Assembly: GCF_000023225.1 (NCBI RefSeq)
Contig: NC_013173.1
Span: 1,242,501 to 1,306,500, forward strand
From: Desulfomicrobium baculatum DSM 4028
GTDB taxonomy: Bacteria; Desulfobacterota; Desulfovibrionia; Desulfovibrionales; Desulfomicrobiaceae
Direction: 5' to 3'
Length of the DNA stretch: 64,000 bases
The position numbers and the translations under genes are program-made. Below are positions 63,416-64,000 of this stretch, piece by piece. Position 1 is the stretch's first letter; each line of letters opens with the position of its first letter. The notes beneath the pieces were generated by a model, which was given only the letters and a program-made list of their open reading frames with translations, did not search any database and was not told where the DNA came from.

Positions 63416-64000
63416 ATGATCGGCAGGATCGAGGCGCGTCTGCGCCTGCTGCGTCGCAAGCTCAGCCGTACGCATTGGCTGCTGCGCTTCCTGCATCTCT
63501 CGACCTCCGAGGGGCCCGCGAACCGGCCCGGCCTGGTGATGGTGCAGATCGATGGTCTGTCTCTCGAACAGTTCAACCATGCCCTCAACAAGGGGAAGCT
63601 GCCCTTCCTGAAGCGCCTGATCAAGCGTGAACAGTACCAGGTGCATACCCAGTATTCAGGCTTGCCGTCTTCGACACCCGCCGTGCAGGGGGAAATTTTC
63701 TACGGGATAAAAACCGTCGTGCCGGCCTTTTCGTTCCTGGACCGGGAGAAGGGTGAAATGGTCCGCATGTTCGAGCCGGCGACGGCGCAACAGGTGGAAC
63801 ACGAGCTGCGCGAACAGCTGGCCAGGGACGGCGGCGATGCGCTGTGCACGGGCGGCAGTTCCTACTCGAACGTTTTCGGTGGCGGCGCGGACCAGGATGA
63901 AGCGCATTTCTGCGCCTCGTCGCTGGGCTGGGGCTCGGCGCTGCGGGCCGCCAACCCCTTCGCGCTGCTGTTCATGCTGGTCGCCAACATCAACAGCGTG
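63416..64000 (+). CDS. Alkaline phosphatase/phosphodiesterase-superfamily protein, 3' end cut
   Basis: Reads open to the window end, 195 codons in view. After a basic N-terminus (RLRLLRRKLSRTHWLLRF), it has GLVMVQIDGLSLEQFNHAL, a metal-site Asp near residue 48, and GLPSSTPAVQGEIFYGI, with the usual position of the Thr or Ser nucleophile. These are features of type I phosphodiesterase/nucleotide pyrophosphatases. RBS is weak. It is the fourth gene in the G+C-rich operon, 64 bases after the glycosyltransferase. Confidence 0.78.
   Translation, partial: MIGRIEARLRLLRRKLSRTHWLLRFLHLSTSEGPANRPGLVMVQIDGLSLEQFNHALNKGKLPFLKRLIKREQYQVHTQYSGLPSSTPAVQGEIFYGIKTVVPAFSFLDREKGEMVRMFEPATAQQVEHELREQLARDGGDALCTGGSSYSNVFGGGADQDEAHFCASSLGWGSALRAANPFALLFMLVANINSV

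Noticed and set aside
62068-63624. 518-codon open frame antisense to the GT4 gene
   Set aside because: Arises from G+C-rich codon bias; sequence is rich in Arg and His with no domain; glycosyltransferase is clear on the other strand.
34000-64000. Integrative mobile island (ICE or prophage)
   Set aside because: No integrase, tRNA, att repeat, conjugation or phage genes are in view. Acquisition is only suggested by composition.
1-64000. CRISPR array, tRNA or rRNA genes
   Set aside because: No regularly spaced repeats and no tRNA-like cloverleaf or rRNA core sequences were seen by eye; a covariance-model scan would settle tRNAs.

Overview
The window looks like a chromosome segment of a Desulfovibrionales-type deltaproteobacterium, perhaps Desulfomicrobium-like. 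This is inferred from gene content: many chemoreceptors, a DUF362/polyferredoxin pair, an EFR1-type flavodoxin-ferredoxin, a minimal SufBC-type Fe-S system and sigma-54 promoters. No rRNA, tRNA or CRISPR was seen, so the assignment rests on proteins only.

Layout. 1-3.1 kb holds housekeeping genes: fbp (5' end cut by the window), tsaD, trxA and bamD. 3.2-23.2 kb is an ordinary accessory and sensory region: EFR1 protein, two chemoreceptors, PQQ-type sugar dehydrogenase, peroxiredoxin, HAD phosphatase, an amino-acid operon (DSD1-like aldolase, ornithine cyclodeaminase-like reductase, GNAT-deacetylase fusion), a diguanylate cyclase, a DJ-1 protein, a LOG protein, a DapB-like protein and a large XRE-PAS hybrid histidine kinase. 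23.2-27.3 kb is a disturbed segment: a very A+T-rich stretch with two long perfect palindromes, a phosphoethanolamine-transferase-like gene of mosaic composition, and a complete IS3-family element with a 4-bp target duplication. 27.3-33.7 kb holds 6-phosphogluconolactonase, a SleB-type hydrolase, a B12-binding radical SAM protein with a sigma-54 promoter, and a Tat-exported DUF362 protein next to a NapH-NapG-like polyferredoxin.

34-58.7 kb is the most interesting part: a same-strand island for oxygen and sulfur stress. It starts with a non-haem chloroperoxidase-type hydrolase, Fe superoxide dismutase, a hemerythrin and a two-gene SufC/SufB-like (SMS-type) Fe-S system. A run of twelve genes follows (38.76-52.9 kb): persulfide-dioxygenase-like MBL/rhodanese, two YeeE/YedE sulfur-transport halves, a DUF305 membrane protein, a sulfur oxygenase/reductase (SOR) with every key residue conserved, oleate hydratase, a leaderless SoxB-like protein, a DJ-1 protein, a TauE/SafE exporter, a 5'-nucleotidase-family protein, an SLC13 permease and a lipoprotein phospholipase D. 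A second run (53.26-58.7 kb) has a CsbD-like protein, large-subunit catalase, a general stress protein, a second hemerythrin and a FAD/Rieske protein. The two runs start from near-duplicate, roughly 200-bp regulatory modules. Each carries a -24/-12 sigma-54 promoter and a paired upstream element at exactly the same distance. The radical SAM gene at 29.3 kb has the same promoter type and an inverted copy of the upstream element, so the sites look like one regulon.

59-64 kb is a tightly overlapped, high-G+C operon (TVP38-family membrane protein, glycosidase-like protein, GT4 glycosyltransferase, phosphatase-family protein cut by the window end), probably making or remodelling a glycoconjugate. 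The island carries no integrase or flanking tRNA in view. Its uneven base composition, notably the G+C-rich oleate hydratase and the 59-64 kb operon, suggests assembly from several sources.
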